From contig NZ_JXAL01000008.1 of assembly GCF_000829465.1 (NCBI RefSeq), forward strand, positions 46,737-110,736: a stretch of DNA of 64,000 nt, written 5' to 3'. Shown in pieces: positions 37,356 through 46,830 of this stretch. Each line of letters opens with the position of its first letter. The stretch's first letter is position 1. Under the pieces are notes generated by a model. The model was not told where the DNA came from. It saw only the letters and a list, made by a program, of their open reading frames with translations, and ran no database searches. A program made the position numbers and the translations under genes. The stretch comes from Cohnella kolymensis. Lineage in GTDB: Bacteria; Bacillota; Bacilli; Paenibacillales; Paenibacillaceae.

Positions 37356-38330
37356 ATGCCTAGAAGACGCTTCGGCAACCTGGACTCGATCCGTGCGGGC
37401 AAAGCTTCCAAAGCTCAATTCGACCGCTGGCGCGAGGACCGTTTCCGTAAATTACGCAACAAAGCCTACAGCATCAATTGTGTTCCCAATGTGGCCCCGG
37501 ATCTTCCTTTTTTGCAAAATAACCGCAGTGAGCCGTCCATCACCTGGATCGGCCACTCTACATTTTTGATACAGATGGCGGGTCTGAACATCGTCACCGA
37601 TCCGGTGTGGGCAAGGCGTATGGCATTCCAGAGAAGGCTTGCGCCGCCCGGCATCGAATTATCGGACATGCCGTCCGTAGATGTTGTTCTGATTTCGCAT
37701 TCGCACTATGATCATTTGCACGTATCCTCGCTCCGCAGGCTCAGAGGCCCCAAAAGAATGATTGTCCCGGCCGGGCTCCGGAAGAAGCTCCTGCTGCGCG
37801 GATTCCTGCAGTGTGATGAAATGCACTGGTGGGAGGATACGTCGCTTCAGGGTGTGAAATTCACCTTTGTGCCCGCCCAGCATTGGACCCGCCGCAACCC
37901 ATGGGATATGAATACTTCCCATTGGGGCGGCTGGGTGCTGCAAATCGATCATGGCCCCACGATATATTTTGCCGGTGACAGCGGCTATTTCCGCGGCTTC
38001 CAAGAAATCGGGCGCAAGTTCAAGATCGATGTCGCCCTCCTGCCCATCGGCGCCTATGACCCCGAATGGTTCATGGCGTCACAGCACGTCAGCCCGGAAG
38101 AAGCGCTGCAAGCTTTCATCGACGTCGGGGCGAAATATTTCGTACCGATGCATTATGGCGCGTTCAAGCTGTCTGACGATACGCCGATCGACGCCCTGCA
38201 GAGGCTTGAAGCTGCGAGACAGCAGCTCGGCATCCCTGCTGAGAAAATATTTTTGCTGAAGCATGGCGAGACCATGCGTTTTCAGTCCAATACTCCCGAT
38301 ACTGAAGCAAAGGATGGATTACACACATGA
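37356..38330 (+). CDS. MBL-fold metallohydrolase (NAPE-PLD/UlaG-like)
   Basis: The 324-residue protein has the metal motif SHSHYDHL, FVPAQHWTRR, IYFAGDSGYF and a C-terminal MHYGAFKL, the pattern of NAPE-PLD- and UlaG-like lactonases or phosphodiesterases. There is no signal peptide, so it is cytosolic. The CGGAGGG ribosome site is well placed. Its stop overlaps the next start (ATGA), so it is coupled to the ABC-F gene, although I know of no functional link. Confidence 0.9.
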   Translation: MPRRRFGNLDSIRAGKASKAQFDRWREDRFRKLRNKAYSINCVPNVAPDLPFLQNNRSEPSITWIGHSTFLIQMAGLNIVTDPVWARRMAFQRRLAPPGIELSDMPSVDVVLISHSHYDHLHVSSLRRLRGPKRMIVPAGLRKKLLLRGFLQCDEMHWWEDTSLQGVKFTFVPAQHWTRRNPWDMNTSHWGGWVLQIDHGPTIYFAGDSGYFRGFQEIGRKFKIDVALLPIGAYDPEWFMASQHVSPEEALQAFIDVGAKYFVPMHYGAFKLSDDTPIDALQRLEAARQQLGIPAEKIFLLKHGETMRFQSNTPDTEAKDGLHT

Positions 38331-39946
38331 TTACTGTTAATGGCGTTGGTCTGCGTTTCGGCAAACGCCCCCTGTTCGAAGACGTTAATATTAAATTTAC
38401 ACCGGGCAACTGCTACGGCTTGATCGGCGCCAACGGCGCCGGCAAATCGACGTTCCTGAAAATTTTGTCCGGAGAAGTGGAGGCCTCCTCGGGTGAAGTC
38501 CACATTACCCCCGGCGAGCGGCTGGCTGTGCTCAAGCAGAACCATTTCGAATATGACGAGTACAATGTGCTCGAAACCGTCATCATGGGTTACGAGCGGT
38601 TGTACAAAGTAATGAAAGAGAAGGATGCAATCTATGCGAAAGCCGATTTTACCGATGAAGACGGTATGCGTGCCGGCGAGCTGGAAGCGGAATTCGCAGA
38701 GATGAACGGCTGGGAAGCCGAGAGCGAAGCGGCATCTATGCTGAACGGCCTCGGGATCACGACTGAACTGCATGACAAGAAGATGGCAGAGCTCGGCGGC
38801 AACGAGAAAGTTCGTGTGCTGCTTGCGCAAGCTTTGTTCGGTAATCCGCAAATCCTATTGCTCGATGAGCCTACCAACCACTTGGATCTTGAGTCTATCA
38901 ACTGGTTGGAGCACTTCTTGGCCGGTTATGAGGGTACCGTTATCGTCGTGTCTCACGACCGCCATTTCTTGAATCAAGTATGTACGCACATCGCAGACAT
39001 CGATTTCGGCAAGATTCAGATGTATGTCGGTAACTACGATTTCTGGTATGAGTCCAGTCAATTGGCTATGAGGCTCATGCGGGATCAGAACAAGAAGAAG
39101 GAAGACAAGATCAAAGAACTGCAGGAATTCGTCCAACGGTTCTCCGCGAACAAATCCAAGGCCAAGCAAGCGACAAGCCGTAAGAAGCTGTTGGATAAAA
39201 TTTCGCTCGATGACATCCGGCCTTCTAACCGCAAATATCCGTTCATTAACTTTAAGCCGGAACGTGAAGTGGGTAAGCAGGTTGTTACTGTTGACAATGT
39301 GTCCGCGACTCTTGACGGCGAGAAGGTATTGGATTCGGTAAGCTTTGTCGTCAACAAAGGCGATAAGATTGCTCTTGTGGGTCCGCTGGGCAATGCCAAA
39401 ACCACGCTGTTCCAGATTCTTATGGGCGAGCGAGAGCCTGATTCCGGCTCCGTTCAATGGGGTGTGACGGCCACGGCGGCTTATTTCCCTAAAGACAATA
39501 CATCCTACTTCGATGGGGTGGATTTGAACCTGGCCGAGTGGCTCCGCCAGTACAGCAAGGATCCGGATGAATCGTTCATTCGCGGTTTCCTTGGCCGGAT
39601 GCTTTTCTCAGGAGACGAGGCGCTGAAAAAAGGCTCCGTATTGTCCGGAGGCGAGAAAGTGCGCTGTATGCTGTCCCGGATGATGCTCACCAACGGAAAC
39701 GTACTGCTGCTCGACGAACCGACCAACCATCTGGACTTAGAATCGATTACTGCGCTGAATAACGGTTTGATTGATTTTGACGGACCGATCATTTTCACCT
39801 CTCATGACCATCAGTTCGTTCAAACGATCGCAAACCGGATCATCGAGATTACTCCGAACGGCATTATCGACCGGATGATGACCTTCGACGAATATCTCGA
39901 GCATCCGGAAGTGCAGCAGCTTCGCTCTCGTTATTTGTCGGCTTAA
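38327..39946 (+). CDS. ABC-F family ATPase (YkpA/YbiT-like)
   Basis: The 539-residue protein has two ATPase domains and no membrane part. Domain 1 has GANGAGKST, the signature GGNEKVRV and LLLDEPTNHLDLES. The arm linker lies at about 230-300. Domain 2 has an altered Walker A (GPLGNAKTT), LSGGEKVRC and a second LLLDEPTNHLDLES. The altered second P-loop occurs in this ABC-F subgroup. ABC-F proteins act on the ribosome in translation regulation or antibiotic protection. YkpA/YbiT relatives are housekeeping, and resistance is not implied. Confidence 0.92.
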   Translation: MITVNGVGLRFGKRPLFEDVNIKFTPGNCYGLIGANGAGKSTFLKILSGEVEASSGEVHITPGERLAVLKQNHFEYDEYNVLETVIMGYERLYKVMKEKDAIYAKADFTDEDGMRAGELEAEFAEMNGWEAESEAASMLNGLGITTELHDKKMAELGGNEKVRVLLAQALFGNPQILLLDEPTNHLDLESINWLEHFLAGYEGTVIVVSHDRHFLNQVCTHIADIDFGKIQMYVGNYDFWYESSQLAMRLMRDQNKKKEDKIKELQEFVQRFSANKSKAKQATSRKKLLDKISLDDIRPSNRKYPFINFKPEREVGKQVVTVDNVSATLDGEKVLDSVSFVVNKGDKIALVGPLGNAKTTLFQILMGEREPDSGSVQWGVTATAAYFPKDNTSYFDGVDLNLAEWLRQYSKDPDESFIRGFLGRMLFSGDEALKKGSVLSGGEKVRCMLSRMMLTNGNVLLLDEPTNHLDLESITALNNGLIDFDGPIIFTSHDHQFVQTIANRIIEITPNGIIDRMMTFDEYLEHPEVQQLRSRYLSA

Positions 39947-39953
39947 TAGATCA

Positions 39954-39998
39954 TAAGGGCAATGGTGGAACCGTCATTCCGCTATTGCCCTTTTTTGC
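39954..39998 (+). terminator. Terminator after ABC-F gene
   Basis: AAGGGCAAT and ATTGCCCTT form the stem, with TTTTTT at the end. Confidence 0.8.
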
Positions 39999-40096
39999 GT
40001 TTGACCTGCAGGGACTTGATGACGGGAACTTGGACAAAATAGCCGAATGTGTATTTTCCGGTAACACAGCCTGTTGTGCAGGGTAGGTGGCATTAG

Positions 40097-40972
40097 GTGA
40101 CTGACGTATATGAAGATATTAAAAAAGGTGAAAAAGGCGCTTGGATCAGCATCGGCGCCTATTTGTTGCTGTCGGCTATGAAGCTAGGGGCGGGCTGGAT
40201 GTTCGCTTCCGAAGCGCTGACCGCAGACGGCTTTAACAATGTCACCGACATCGTGGCTTCGCTCGCGGTGCTGATCGGCCTTCGCATTTCGCGGAAGCCG
40301 CCGGATCAAGAACATCCGTACGGCCATCTGAGAGCGGAAACGATCGCAGCGCTGATCGCTTCCTTCATAATGGCATCGGTAGGGCTGCAGGTGCTGATCG
40401 CTGCTGTCCGCAACCTGTGGCAGGGCGAATTCGTTTCCCCGGGGCTTGAGGCCGCTTGGGTGGCGCTGGCCGCGGCCGCGGTTATGCTGGGGATCTACGC
40501 CTATAACGTAAGGCTGGCGAGGCGCATTCAGAACCAGGCATTGATGGCGGCTGCCAAGGACAACCGGTCTGATGCTTACGTCAGCATCGGCGCCGCAACC
40601 GGCATTTTCGGCTCATATCTCGGTGTTCCTTGGCTGGATGCGGTGGCGGCAATCATCGTCGGTTTGATCATCCTCAAGACCGCCTGGGAAATTTTCACGG
40701 ATGCGACTCGTACGCTCACGGACGGTTTCGACGTTCAACAGCTGGTCAATCTGCGCGCAACGGTAGAACGGACAGACGGAGTGAAGGCGATCAAAGACAT
40801 ACGCGCCAGAATCCACGGCAGCACCGTTCTCGTGGATGTCATCATCGCAGTCGATTCTTCCATGTCCTTAATGGAGAGCCATGAAATATGCGATATCATT
40901 GAACAGAGAATGATACGCAAGCACGGCATTCGCAATGTACATGTTCATGTAGAACCCGATGTCACCGCATAG
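40097..40972 (+). CDS. Cation diffusion facilitator (CDF) metal exporter
   Basis: The 291-residue protein has six helices and a cytosolic C-terminal domain (RIHGSTVLVDVIIAVDSSMS, HVHVEPD). The metal-site helices show ADGFNNVTD and DNRSDAYVS, with HPYGHLRAE after helix 2. These are patterns of the MneP/YdfM group, so manganese or iron is a likely substrate, but zinc cannot be excluded. The start is the GTG at 40097 with a modest ribosome site (GGGTAGGTGG). Confidence 0.9.
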   Translation: MTDVYEDIKKGEKGAWISIGAYLLLSAMKLGAGWMFASEALTADGFNNVTDIVASLAVLIGLRISRKPPDQEHPYGHLRAETIAALIASFIMASVGLQVLIAAVRNLWQGEFVSPGLEAAWVALAAAAVMLGIYAYNVRLARRIQNQALMAAAKDNRSDAYVSIGAATGIFGSYLGVPWLDAVAAIIVGLIILKTAWEIFTDATRTLTDGFDVQQLVNLRATVERTDGVKAIKDIRARIHGSTVLVDVIIAVDSSMSLMESHEICDIIEQRMIRKHGIRNVHVHVEPDVTA

Positions 40973-41000
40973 CCCGCAAAGCAGCTCATCTACTCATTTT

Positions 41001-41024
41001 AAACCGCGATAAGCGGTTTTTTTT
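41001..41024 (+). terminator. Terminator after CDF gene
   Basis: AAACCGC, loop GATAA, GCGGTTT is followed by a T run. Confidence 0.85.
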
Positions 41025-41219
41025 GTTGGTAAATAGATCCTTCCGGGCATCAGGCGGGGCGTTGCGAGACAACGACATTAGTTCTTTATACCTATATTCT
41101 TGCTCTCATGCGGACTAGAGTCTGGAACCGTTTTCCATGGTCTCCGTTTATCGTGGACACCTATAATGGACAAGGCGGGACGGCAGTCCACAAACGACAA
41201 ACATGGGAGGACTAGACAT

Positions 41220-42041
41220 TTGAGAAAAGGAATCTTGCTATTATTGGCTTCTCTTCTACTGTTGGTTTCTGTTCCGGTTTCCTCGGCCGCAGCGGCGTCT
41301 TTGACCGGGGAAATCGTGTCCACTGTCAATTTCCGTAACGGACCCAGCACATCGGCTGAAGTAATGACATCTCTGAGAGCCGGACAGTCGGTCATCGTTC
41401 TTGAAAAACTGAATCGTTACTGGTTGAAGGTTAAAGACGGCAGAGGTGCTGTGGGATACATATCTTCAAGCAGCAAATATGTGAAACTCGCAAATGAATC
41501 GGAGCCTGCGCCGACGCAGCCGAGTGAACCGGCTCAACCAACTCAGCCCACTCAGCCGGCACCTGCTCCGACAACTCCAACTCCAGCACCGGCACAACCG
41601 TCAGCGAGTGTGGAAAAGGTCATTCAAGCGGGAACCCAATACCTGGGAACACCTTACGAATTCGGCTCCAGCCGCAGCACGACAACAACCTTTGACTGCT
41701 CGGATTTTGTTCGCCAGGCTTTCAAAGACGCCCTTCAGATCACACTGCCTGCAGACTCACGTCAACAAGGCGCTTATGTTAGATCCCATAATTCCGTGAC
41801 GACCGATTGGCATCAACTGAAGCGCGGCGACTTGATGTTCTTCATGAGCTACAAAGGATCGAAAGCGTCCGACTATGCGAACAAACAGTCTTTCTCCGAA
41901 AGAATCACCCATGTCGGTATCTATCTGGGGAACGGAAAGATCCTGCATACGTATTCCAAAACGTCCGGCGGCGTTCGAATCGACAGCTTTGCCGGCAAGG
42001 CTTGGGAGTATCGCTTCCTATTCGGAGGCAGCGCTTTGTAA
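41220..42041 (+). CDS. Secreted NlpC/P60 peptidase with SH3 domain
   Basis: The 273-residue protein starts at TTG 41220 behind GGGAGG; a longer reading upstream has no signal. It has a signal peptide (1-25), a bacterial SH3 domain (STVNFRNGPSTSAEVMTSL to about residue 85), a linker of Pro, Thr, Gln and Ala (about 95-135) and an NlpC/P60 domain with catalytic Cys in TTFDCSDFVRQ and His in ITHVGIYLGNG. It should cut peptide stems of peptidoglycan and take part in wall turnover or cell separation. Confidence 0.93.
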   Translation: MRKGILLLLASLLLLVSVPVSSAAAASLTGEIVSTVNFRNGPSTSAEVMTSLRAGQSVIVLEKLNRYWLKVKDGRGAVGYISSSSKYVKLANESEPAPTQPSEPAQPTQPTQPAPAPTTPTPAPAQPSASVEKVIQAGTQYLGTPYEFGSSRSTTTTFDCSDFVRQAFKDALQITLPADSRQQGAYVRSHNSVTTDWHQLKRGDLMFFMSYKGSKASDYANKQSFSERITHVGIYLGNGKILHTYSKTSGGVRIDSFAGKAWEYRFLFGGSAL

Positions 42042-42055
42042 TCACAGCAAAAAAA

Positions 42056-42099
42056 AGAGTTCGTATCCCATGCTCAGGCAGGGTACGAACTCTCTTTTA
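42056..42099. terminator. Bidirectional terminator
   Basis: AGAGTTCGTA and TACGAACTCT, with inner CC/GG pairs, are flanked by an A run on the left and CTTTTAT on the right. It ends both convergent genes and overlaps the last codons of the minus-strand gene. Confidence 0.8.
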
Positions 42100-43212
42100 T
42101 TGCATTAAAGCAAGCACGGCTTCCGAGCATTTGGCGGGGTGATACTCTGCATTGCGCAGCGCGAGCAGCGCATCTCTGTGCTGATAGGCGGCATAAGGTT
42201 CCTGAATGAGCCGGAACCACCGGTCTATCGTATCGTTGGTCGTCATCAATTCGCCGAAGCCGTGCGTAACGAAGTACTCGGCATTCTCTTCTTCCTGGCC
42301 GGGGATCGGTTCGTAGAAGAGCATCGGTATGCCTTTGGACATGCCTTCCGTGCAGGTCATGCCGCCGGGCTTCGTCACGAGTAGGTCGGATACGTCCATC
42401 AGCTTGCTCACCTCTTTGGAGAAGCCGAGAATATGAATGTTCGGATGCTGAAACCGCTCATCGGAGAGCAGCTTCTCCCGAGCCTTCTCGTTGTTGCCCA
42501 GCACAATGATGAGCTGAACCTTATCCGAATAATTCGTCATATATTCTACGAGATGCTCTTCATACAATAGTCCCCAGCCTCCGCCCATGATCAATACGGT
42601 CGGCATATCGCGCAGATTGAACTGGGACAGAATTTCCGCCCGGTCGTGGGGATGCCAGAAGTTGGGATGCACCGGAATTCCCGTGACCATGATACTGGCG
42701 GGCGATACGCCGCGGGCAATAAGCTTATCCCGTACTGCAGGCGTGCTTACCAGATAGTTGTTAACCTCCGGATTGGTCCAGGTACCGTGAGCATCGTAAT
42801 CCGTAATCAGCGTATACAAAGGAACGTCCAGTCCCAATCGTTTCAAACGGCTGACAACCGAGTTGGGAAACGGGTGGGTACAGACGATGGAGTCCGGCTT
42901 GAGCTGTCTGACGACATCCGAAACATGATTATAGAACAGCCGGTGCAGCGCAAATTGCGTCATCCGGTTCAGGGATTTATGATAGTGACTTCGATATATT
43001 TTACCTACCAGCTTGGGCTGTTTGCTGACCGTCTTCCTGTAAGCGGACAAAATGAGAGGGCCGATGATCGGATTGAGGAAAGTACCCAACTCGATCACTC
43101 GCGTCTGGATGCGCGGAGAAAGCTGGCGCAAACCTACTGCGAGCGCATAAGCAGCTTGTGTATGTCCGGTGCCGAAGCCTTCGGAAAGCAGCAGAACTCT
43201 TTTTTTGCGCAT
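42097..43212 (-). CDS. MGDG-synthase-like glycosyltransferase (UgtP family)
   Basis: The 371-residue protein has the N-terminal MGDG-synthase domain (LLLSEGFGTGHTQAAYALAVGL) and a GT28-type C-terminal domain (VLIMGGGWGLLYEEHLVEY, ILGFSKEVSKLMDVSDLLVTKPGGMTCTEG, MLFYEPIPGQEEENAEYF). This is the pattern of processive diacylglycerol glucosyltransferases such as UgtP, which make glucolipid anchors for lipoteichoic acid. It acts at the inner membrane surface. Paenibacilli often have several paralogues, so the exact product is unsure. Confidence 0.88.
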   Translation of the reverse strand: MRKKRVLLLSEGFGTGHTQAAYALAVGLRQLSPRIQTRVIELGTFLNPIIGPLILSAYRKTVSKQPKLVGKIYRSHYHKSLNRMTQFALHRLFYNHVSDVVRQLKPDSIVCTHPFPNSVVSRLKRLGLDVPLYTLITDYDAHGTWTNPEVNNYLVSTPAVRDKLIARGVSPASIMVTGIPVHPNFWHPHDRAEILSQFNLRDMPTVLIMGGGWGLLYEEHLVEYMTNYSDKVQLIIVLGNNEKAREKLLSDERFQHPNIHILGFSKEVSKLMDVSDLLVTKPGGMTCTEGMSKGIPMLFYEPIPGQEEENAEYFVTHGFGELMTTNDTIDRWFRLIQEPYAAYQHRDALLALRNAEYHPAKCSEAVLALMQ

Positions 43213-43374
43213 TAGAAACGATCCCCCACTTTTCCTACTTCCATATTACGCTGAACGTTGACTTGGGACAAGCCCGCCAGCCCTTTTATGTTAGAAAAGA
43301 GTGCAGACGGCCAATGTTTTCCTTTTCCCGCAGAAGTGAGTAAAATCAAATCAGATGAGTGAAGGAGGCTGCGA

Positions 43375-43758
43375 ATGATGGATAACAAGCAAGGACCCGC
43401 TGAAATGGTGAAAATAACATACAAAACAGGAGATTATGTGGGAGAAACGATCGATCGCGACGAACGCAGAGTATTGGTAAAGGTGCTCGCTGTACTGCAG
43501 CATCCGACGCAAGGTGATCTGCACAGTTCGTACGATCCTGAGCCGCCGATCTTTCATGAGCGCAGAGCGCTCGCCTATACCGAAAAAGTATGGGTGCCCG
43601 TCCAGACAGCCCAACCATACGCAGGCGCGATTCCATCTTACACGGACAGCCTGAAAACCGCATTAGGCATTGAAATGGAACGGATCGACCGGATGAAACG
43701 CTGGGCGGAGCGCTGTCTGGAAAATTTGCATGGCCTGCAAAAGGATTACGGCGTGTAA
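43375..43758 (+). CDS. kapB: Kinase-associated lipoprotein B family protein
   Basis: The 127-residue protein matches Bacillus KapB along its length: ITYKTGDYVGE, VLVKVLAVLQHPTQGDLH, IFHERRALAYTEK, IPSYTDSLKTALGIEM and LQKDYGV. KapB is needed for normal KinB-dependent entry into sporulation. As in other members there is no obvious lipobox despite the name. The ribosome site is GAAGGAGG. Confidence 0.85.
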   Translation: MMDNKQGPAEMVKITYKTGDYVGETIDRDERRVLVKVLAVLQHPTQGDLHSSYDPEPPIFHERRALAYTEKVWVPVQTAQPYAGAIPSYTDSLKTALGIEMERIDRMKRWAERCLENLHGLQKDYGV

Positions 43759-43765
43759 ATGGGCA

Positions 43766-43794
43766 TTGTTAACGCAGAGCAATTATGTTATTGT
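43766..43794 (+). promoter_or_regulatory. Probable promoter of tetR-yhgE
   Basis: TTGTTA (43766), 17 bases, TATTGT (43789). Transcription would start near 43801, next to the inverted repeat. Confidence 0.45.
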
Positions 43795-43807
43795 AGTGTT
43801 CAGAACG

Positions 43808-43836
43808 AACTGACCGAATTGTTATTATGGTCAGTT
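43808..43836 (+). promoter_or_regulatory. Probable TetR operator
   Basis: AACTGACC and GGTCAGTT form a perfect 8-bp inverted repeat with a 13-base spacer, between the promoter and the TetR start. It suggests autoregulation. Confidence 0.6.
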
Positions 43837-43853
43837 TCAGGGAGGGACATATC

Positions 43854-44444
43854 TTGTCCGCTGAACGAAAACCGGTCGATCGCCGCAAGCAAGTGATTGA
43901 GGCAGCGAAACGCTCGTTTGCTTCATTCGGCTATAAAGCGACGACGATGGAACAGGTGGCCAAGCTCGCCGGAGTCGGCAAAGGCACCATATATACTTTT
44001 TTCTCGAATAAAGAACAGCTTTTCGACGAGATCATGTCCGGAATGATTCATGATATGCGAGAGATTGCCGAGGAGACTTTGAATTCTTCGCTTCCTTTTG
44101 CGGAGACTTTAACGGGTGTGCTCAGCAGGCTGCTGGACTACCGGGACCGGCACCAGCTCGCGGTCAAGCTGTCGCAGGAAGTTCGCGATATCGGAACGGC
44201 TGTGGCCAAGGAAGGGCTGGATCAACTGGAAGGCGCCATCGTCGCTTTCATTGCGCGTCATGTGAAGGTGTATGTGGACCGGGGCGAAGTGAAGCCTTGC
44301 GATCCTGATTTGACAGCCTATCTTATGCTGAAGACATACTTGGCCCTAACGGTTGATGGCCCTTATTTACGCCAACCGCTCGGCAAAGAGGAAGTACTGA
44401 AGCATTTTCGTTTCTATTGGATGGAAGGGTTGGCGGTTCGCTGA
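43854..44444 (+). CDS. TetR-family repressor
   Basis: The 196-residue protein has an N-terminal helix-turn-helix (RKQVIEAAKRSFASFGYKATTMEQVAKLAGVGKGTIYTFFSNKE, quoted here as the classic TetR segment) and a C-terminal ligand domain. I start at TTG 43854, seven bases after GGGAGGG; an ATG at 43827 lies inside the operator. It is followed after 19 bases by the yhgE-like gene, the same pairing as Bacillus yhgD-yhgE, and should control it together with itself. Confidence 0.85.
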   Translation: MSAERKPVDRRKQVIEAAKRSFASFGYKATTMEQVAKLAGVGKGTIYTFFSNKEQLFDEIMSGMIHDMREIAEETLNSSLPFAETLTGVLSRLLDYRDRHQLAVKLSQEVRDIGTAVAKEGLDQLEGAIVAFIARHVKVYVDRGEVKPCDPDLTAYLMLKTYLALTVDGPYLRQPLGKEEVLKHFRFYWMEGLAVR

Positions 44445-44463
44445 GTGAAGGAGAGTATGAGGC

Positions 44464-46581
44464 GTGAAAAATTCTGAGAAACGGAGCCGTATGCTGGCGT
44501 CGGAGTTTCGCCGCTTGTCCCGCAGCCGGATGGCGATGCTGTCTGTCGTGGGGCTGCTGGTGATCCCGCTTTTGTACAGCGGAATGTTGATCGGCGCATT
44601 CTGGGATCCGTATGCGAAGTTAAGCGAGCTGCCGGTCGCTGTCGTCAATGAGGACAAAGGAGCCGTTATGGATGGCAAATCCGTGCAAGTGGGGAGGGAA
44701 CTGACGGAGGAGTTAAATAAGCAAAAGGACTTCAAATGGGCTTTTACGAGCGGGCAAGAGGCGATGCAGGGGTTAAAAGAGCATCGCTACGCGATGGCGT
44801 TCATCATTCCGGGCAATTTTTCACAGCAGACGACGACGCTGAAGAATGAGACGCCGCAGCTTGCGGAAATTCAATATTTCGTCGATGACGGCTGGAACTA
44901 TTTGAATTCCCGTATCGGCGCTGAAGCGTCGGAGCAGCTTAAAGTGAAAGTGTCTAATGAGGTAACAAAGGCTTACGCAGACGCGGTGTTAGGCTCGGTC
45001 GGCAAGGCGGCGGACGGACTCAAGGAGGCGAGCGACGGCGCAGCCAGGCTTGCGGATGGAGCACAAGAGGCTCACACGGGAGCGCAAACGCTGCATGACA
45101 ATTTGGCGAAGCTTGCGGACGGATCTCTTGAGTTGAAGCAGGGTCTGAACAAAATGAAGACCGGATCAGCCCGGTTGGCAGAGGGCTCGGGCACTCTATC
45201 GGCAGGCAGCGTGAAGTTGGCGGACAGCTTGAAGCAGGCTTCCGAAGCAGGAACACAGATGGCGGCAGGAGCTGCGCGGACCGATGAAGGAGCCGCTCGC
45301 TTGGCGGCTGGAGTGTCCAAGCTGCAGCAGAGCGGAACGGCTTTGGCAGCGGGTGCCTCCGAAGTCGATTCAGGCAGCAAAGGTGTGGCTTCGGCTGCGG
45401 ATCAGCTTTCACAAGGGCTGAAGAAATATGCGGAGGAGCACGCCGACGCTTCGGGGGATGCGGCATTTCAAGAGCTGCTGAAGTCCGCGCAGCAGCTGGC
45501 GGCGGGCGCCGGTAAAGTACAGGTCGGCGCACACGGCTTGTCGGAAGGCGCAAGCGGGATGGCTGCGGCCGAGGGGGAGCTCGCGCAAGGCTTAGCTGAG
45601 CTGCAGACGGGTACGGTTCAGCTGCATGAAAAGCTGGATTTCTTCGCGGGTAAACTCAGGGAAATCGAAAGCGGTTCGGTGAAGCTCTCAGACGGCGCAC
45701 AGACATTAGCTTCCGGGGCGGAGAGCTGCATAAGGGAATCGCGAGCGCCGGGCAAGGAATGCTGAAAGTAAATGACGGAACGATCAGATTGGCGGACGGA
45801 TCTTTGGATTTGGCAAGCGGCATTAACAAGTTGACCGACGGTTCAAAGGAGCTTTCGGGTAAGCTGGGCGAAGCCTCGCAGGATGCCAAAGATATGCCGA
45901 CCGGCAAAAAGCAGACGGATCAGTTTGCCGAACCGGTCAGTGTCTCCGAGCACAAGCTTGCCGATATTCCCAACTATGGAACCGGTATGACTCCCTATTT
46001 CCTGTCGCTCAGCCTGTACGTCGGCATCTTGATGTCTACCGTCATATTGCCGCTCAGGGACGCAGCGGATCGGGTCGAGAGCGGATGGAATGGTACTTGT
46101 CCAAGGTGCTGCTGTTTGCTCCTGTTGTCTTGCTGCAGACCGTGCTGGTCGATTCGGTGCTGCTATACGGATTTGGGCTGCAAGTATCCAATGTGCCTCT
46201 ATTCTACGGCGTTTCCATTGCGATAGCTTTGACGTTTATGAAGATACTTCAGTTTTTCATTACGTTAGCCGATCAGATCGGACGCTTCATCGGCGTAGTG
46301 CTTCTTACGCTGCAGTTGGCGGCCAGCGCAGGCACTTACCCGGCCGAGCTGCTGCCGGCATGGCTGCAGGCTATCGGTCCTTGGATGCCGATGACACATG
46401 CGATCTCAGCGTTAAGGCTTGTCGTTGCAGGCGGGGCGGCGGGGGAGATCGGCAGCGAGCTGCTCGTTCTTGCGGTTTACGCGCGATATTTATCATACTC
46501 ACGGTGGTGCTGTTTGTCGTGAAATATCGCCGGCAGCGTCACCTCTATGCTGGATTGAACCGCGAAGCTGCGGTTGTCTGA
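44464..46581 (+). CDS. yhgE: YhgE/Pip-family membrane protein, three frameshifts
   Basis: With one missing base restored at each of about 45727, 46084 and 46483 this is a 706-residue protein. It has an N-terminal membrane helix (MAMLSVVGLLVIPLLYSGMLIG), an extracellular head, a long run of roughly 11-residue helical repeats ending in G (ADGAQEAHTG, LADGSLELKQG and similar), and a C-terminal membrane domain of about five helices related to ABC-2 permeases. This is the YhgE/Pip layout, as in phage infection protein and type VII secretion accessory proteins. All three breaks join into family-consistent sequence, and the last frame ends NREAAVV at 46581. Confidence 0.82.
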
Positions 46582-46588
46582 CAAATGC

Positions 46589-46634
46589 AAATGGAGTGTC
46601 AAACTGGCAGCAGTTTGGCACTCCATTTTGATTT
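46589..46634 (+). terminator. Terminator after yhgE
   Basis: AAATGGAGTGTCAAACTG and CAGTTTGGCACTCCATTT form a long stem around GCAG, followed by TGATTT. Confidence 0.8.
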
Positions 46635-46637
46635 AAG

Positions 46638-46813
46638 GGAAAACCTCACGTTAGTTTTAACGTGCGGCACTCTAAAAAATAGTTTAGCTGGAAATCATCA
46701 ACTTAATATTGAGATTATATGGTGTTCGTTTGAAAACCGGTCCAATTAGCTCGATGATTTCCCTCTAAATGACAGGAAACGCGATTGTCCAAGCAATTAG
46801 CAGGAGGTTTTCC
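46638..46813. repeat. Nested inverted repeats (about 176 bp)
   Basis: The outer arms GGAAAACCTC (46638-46647) and GAGGTTTTCC (46804-46813) and the inner arms GGAAATCATC (46690-46699) and GATGATTTCC (46753-46762) are all perfect and share one centre near 46726. The sequence between them is AT-rich and non-coding. It could be the remains of a small non-autonomous mobile element. Confidence 0.55.
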
Positions 46814-46830
46814 ACCAAATTGTGCAGGCA

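Noticed and set aside
38327..39946. ABC-F gene as an antibiotic resistance determinant
   Set aside because: Its features fit the housekeeping YkpA/YbiT group, not the Vga, Lsa or Msr groups.
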